From CAYUCY01 sp964443525 (GTDB lineage Bacteria > Pseudomonadota > Alphaproteobacteria > Caedimonadales > Caedimonadaceae), in assembly GCA_964443525.1 (NCBI GenBank), contig CAYUCY010000020.1, forward strand, positions 1-23,078: a DNA stretch of 23,078 bases, given 5' to 3'. A model generated the notes under the pieces. That model was not told the DNA's origin, searched no databases, and saw nothing but the letters and a program-made list of their open reading frames with translations. A program made the translations under genes and the position numbers. This document shows, piece by piece, positions 23,078 through 23,078 of this stretch (position 1 is the stretch's first letter; each line of letters starts with the position of its first letter).

Positions 23078-23078
23078 G

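Overview
This window comes from a Gram-negative bacterium, most likely an alphaproteobacterium with moderate GC (about 45-50% in the core genes by partial hand count). Three things support that: the accD-folC neighbourhood; an FtsL with the alphaproteobacterial AEWSYL signature; and an FtsZ with a long acidic linker ending in a LEIPAYLRR-type tail. MurE carries DNPR, which indicates meso-diaminopimelate peptidoglycan. A host-associated Holosporales- or Rickettsiales-like lineage is possible, but that is a guess.

Layout. Bases 1-1682 (+): the 3' end of accD and complete folC. Bases 1798-2601 (+): two small unrecognised genes, a secreted proline-rich peptide and a very AT-rich three-helix membrane protein. 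Bases 2604-2657: one copy of a 22-bp repeat and a hairpin between convergent transcription units. Bases 2690-21029 (-): a complete, uninterrupted division and cell wall (dcw) cluster of 16 genes in the order mraZ-rsmH-ftsL-ftsI-murE-murF-mraY-murD-ftsW-murG-murC-murB-ddl-ftsQ-ftsA-ftsZ. Bases 21030-21396: the only gene-free stretch above 300 bases. It holds a five-copy TGGG array (putative MraZ boxes), two DnaA-box-like sites, a perfect 9-bp palindrome and the second repeat copy. Bases 21397-22587 (-): a Bcr/CflA-type MFS transporter. Bases 22690-22724: a terminator hairpin. Bases 22754-23077 (-): the C-terminal end of an unrecognised protein cut by the window edge.

How the genes work together. 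MurB-F and Ddl build UDP-MurNAc-pentapeptide, MraY and MurG make lipid I and II, FtsW and FtsI polymerise and cross-link septal peptidoglycan, and FtsZ, FtsA, FtsQ and FtsL form the divisome. MraZ probably controls the whole operon through the TGGG array upstream of it. Most junctions overlap or are separated by a few bases, consistent with one translationally coupled operon; the largest internal gap is 77 bases, before ftsZ.

Most of the window is ordinary. The parts worth a second look are the regulatory region upstream of mraZ, where MraZ boxes and DnaA-like boxes lie together, and the two-gene orphan pair next to ftsZ.
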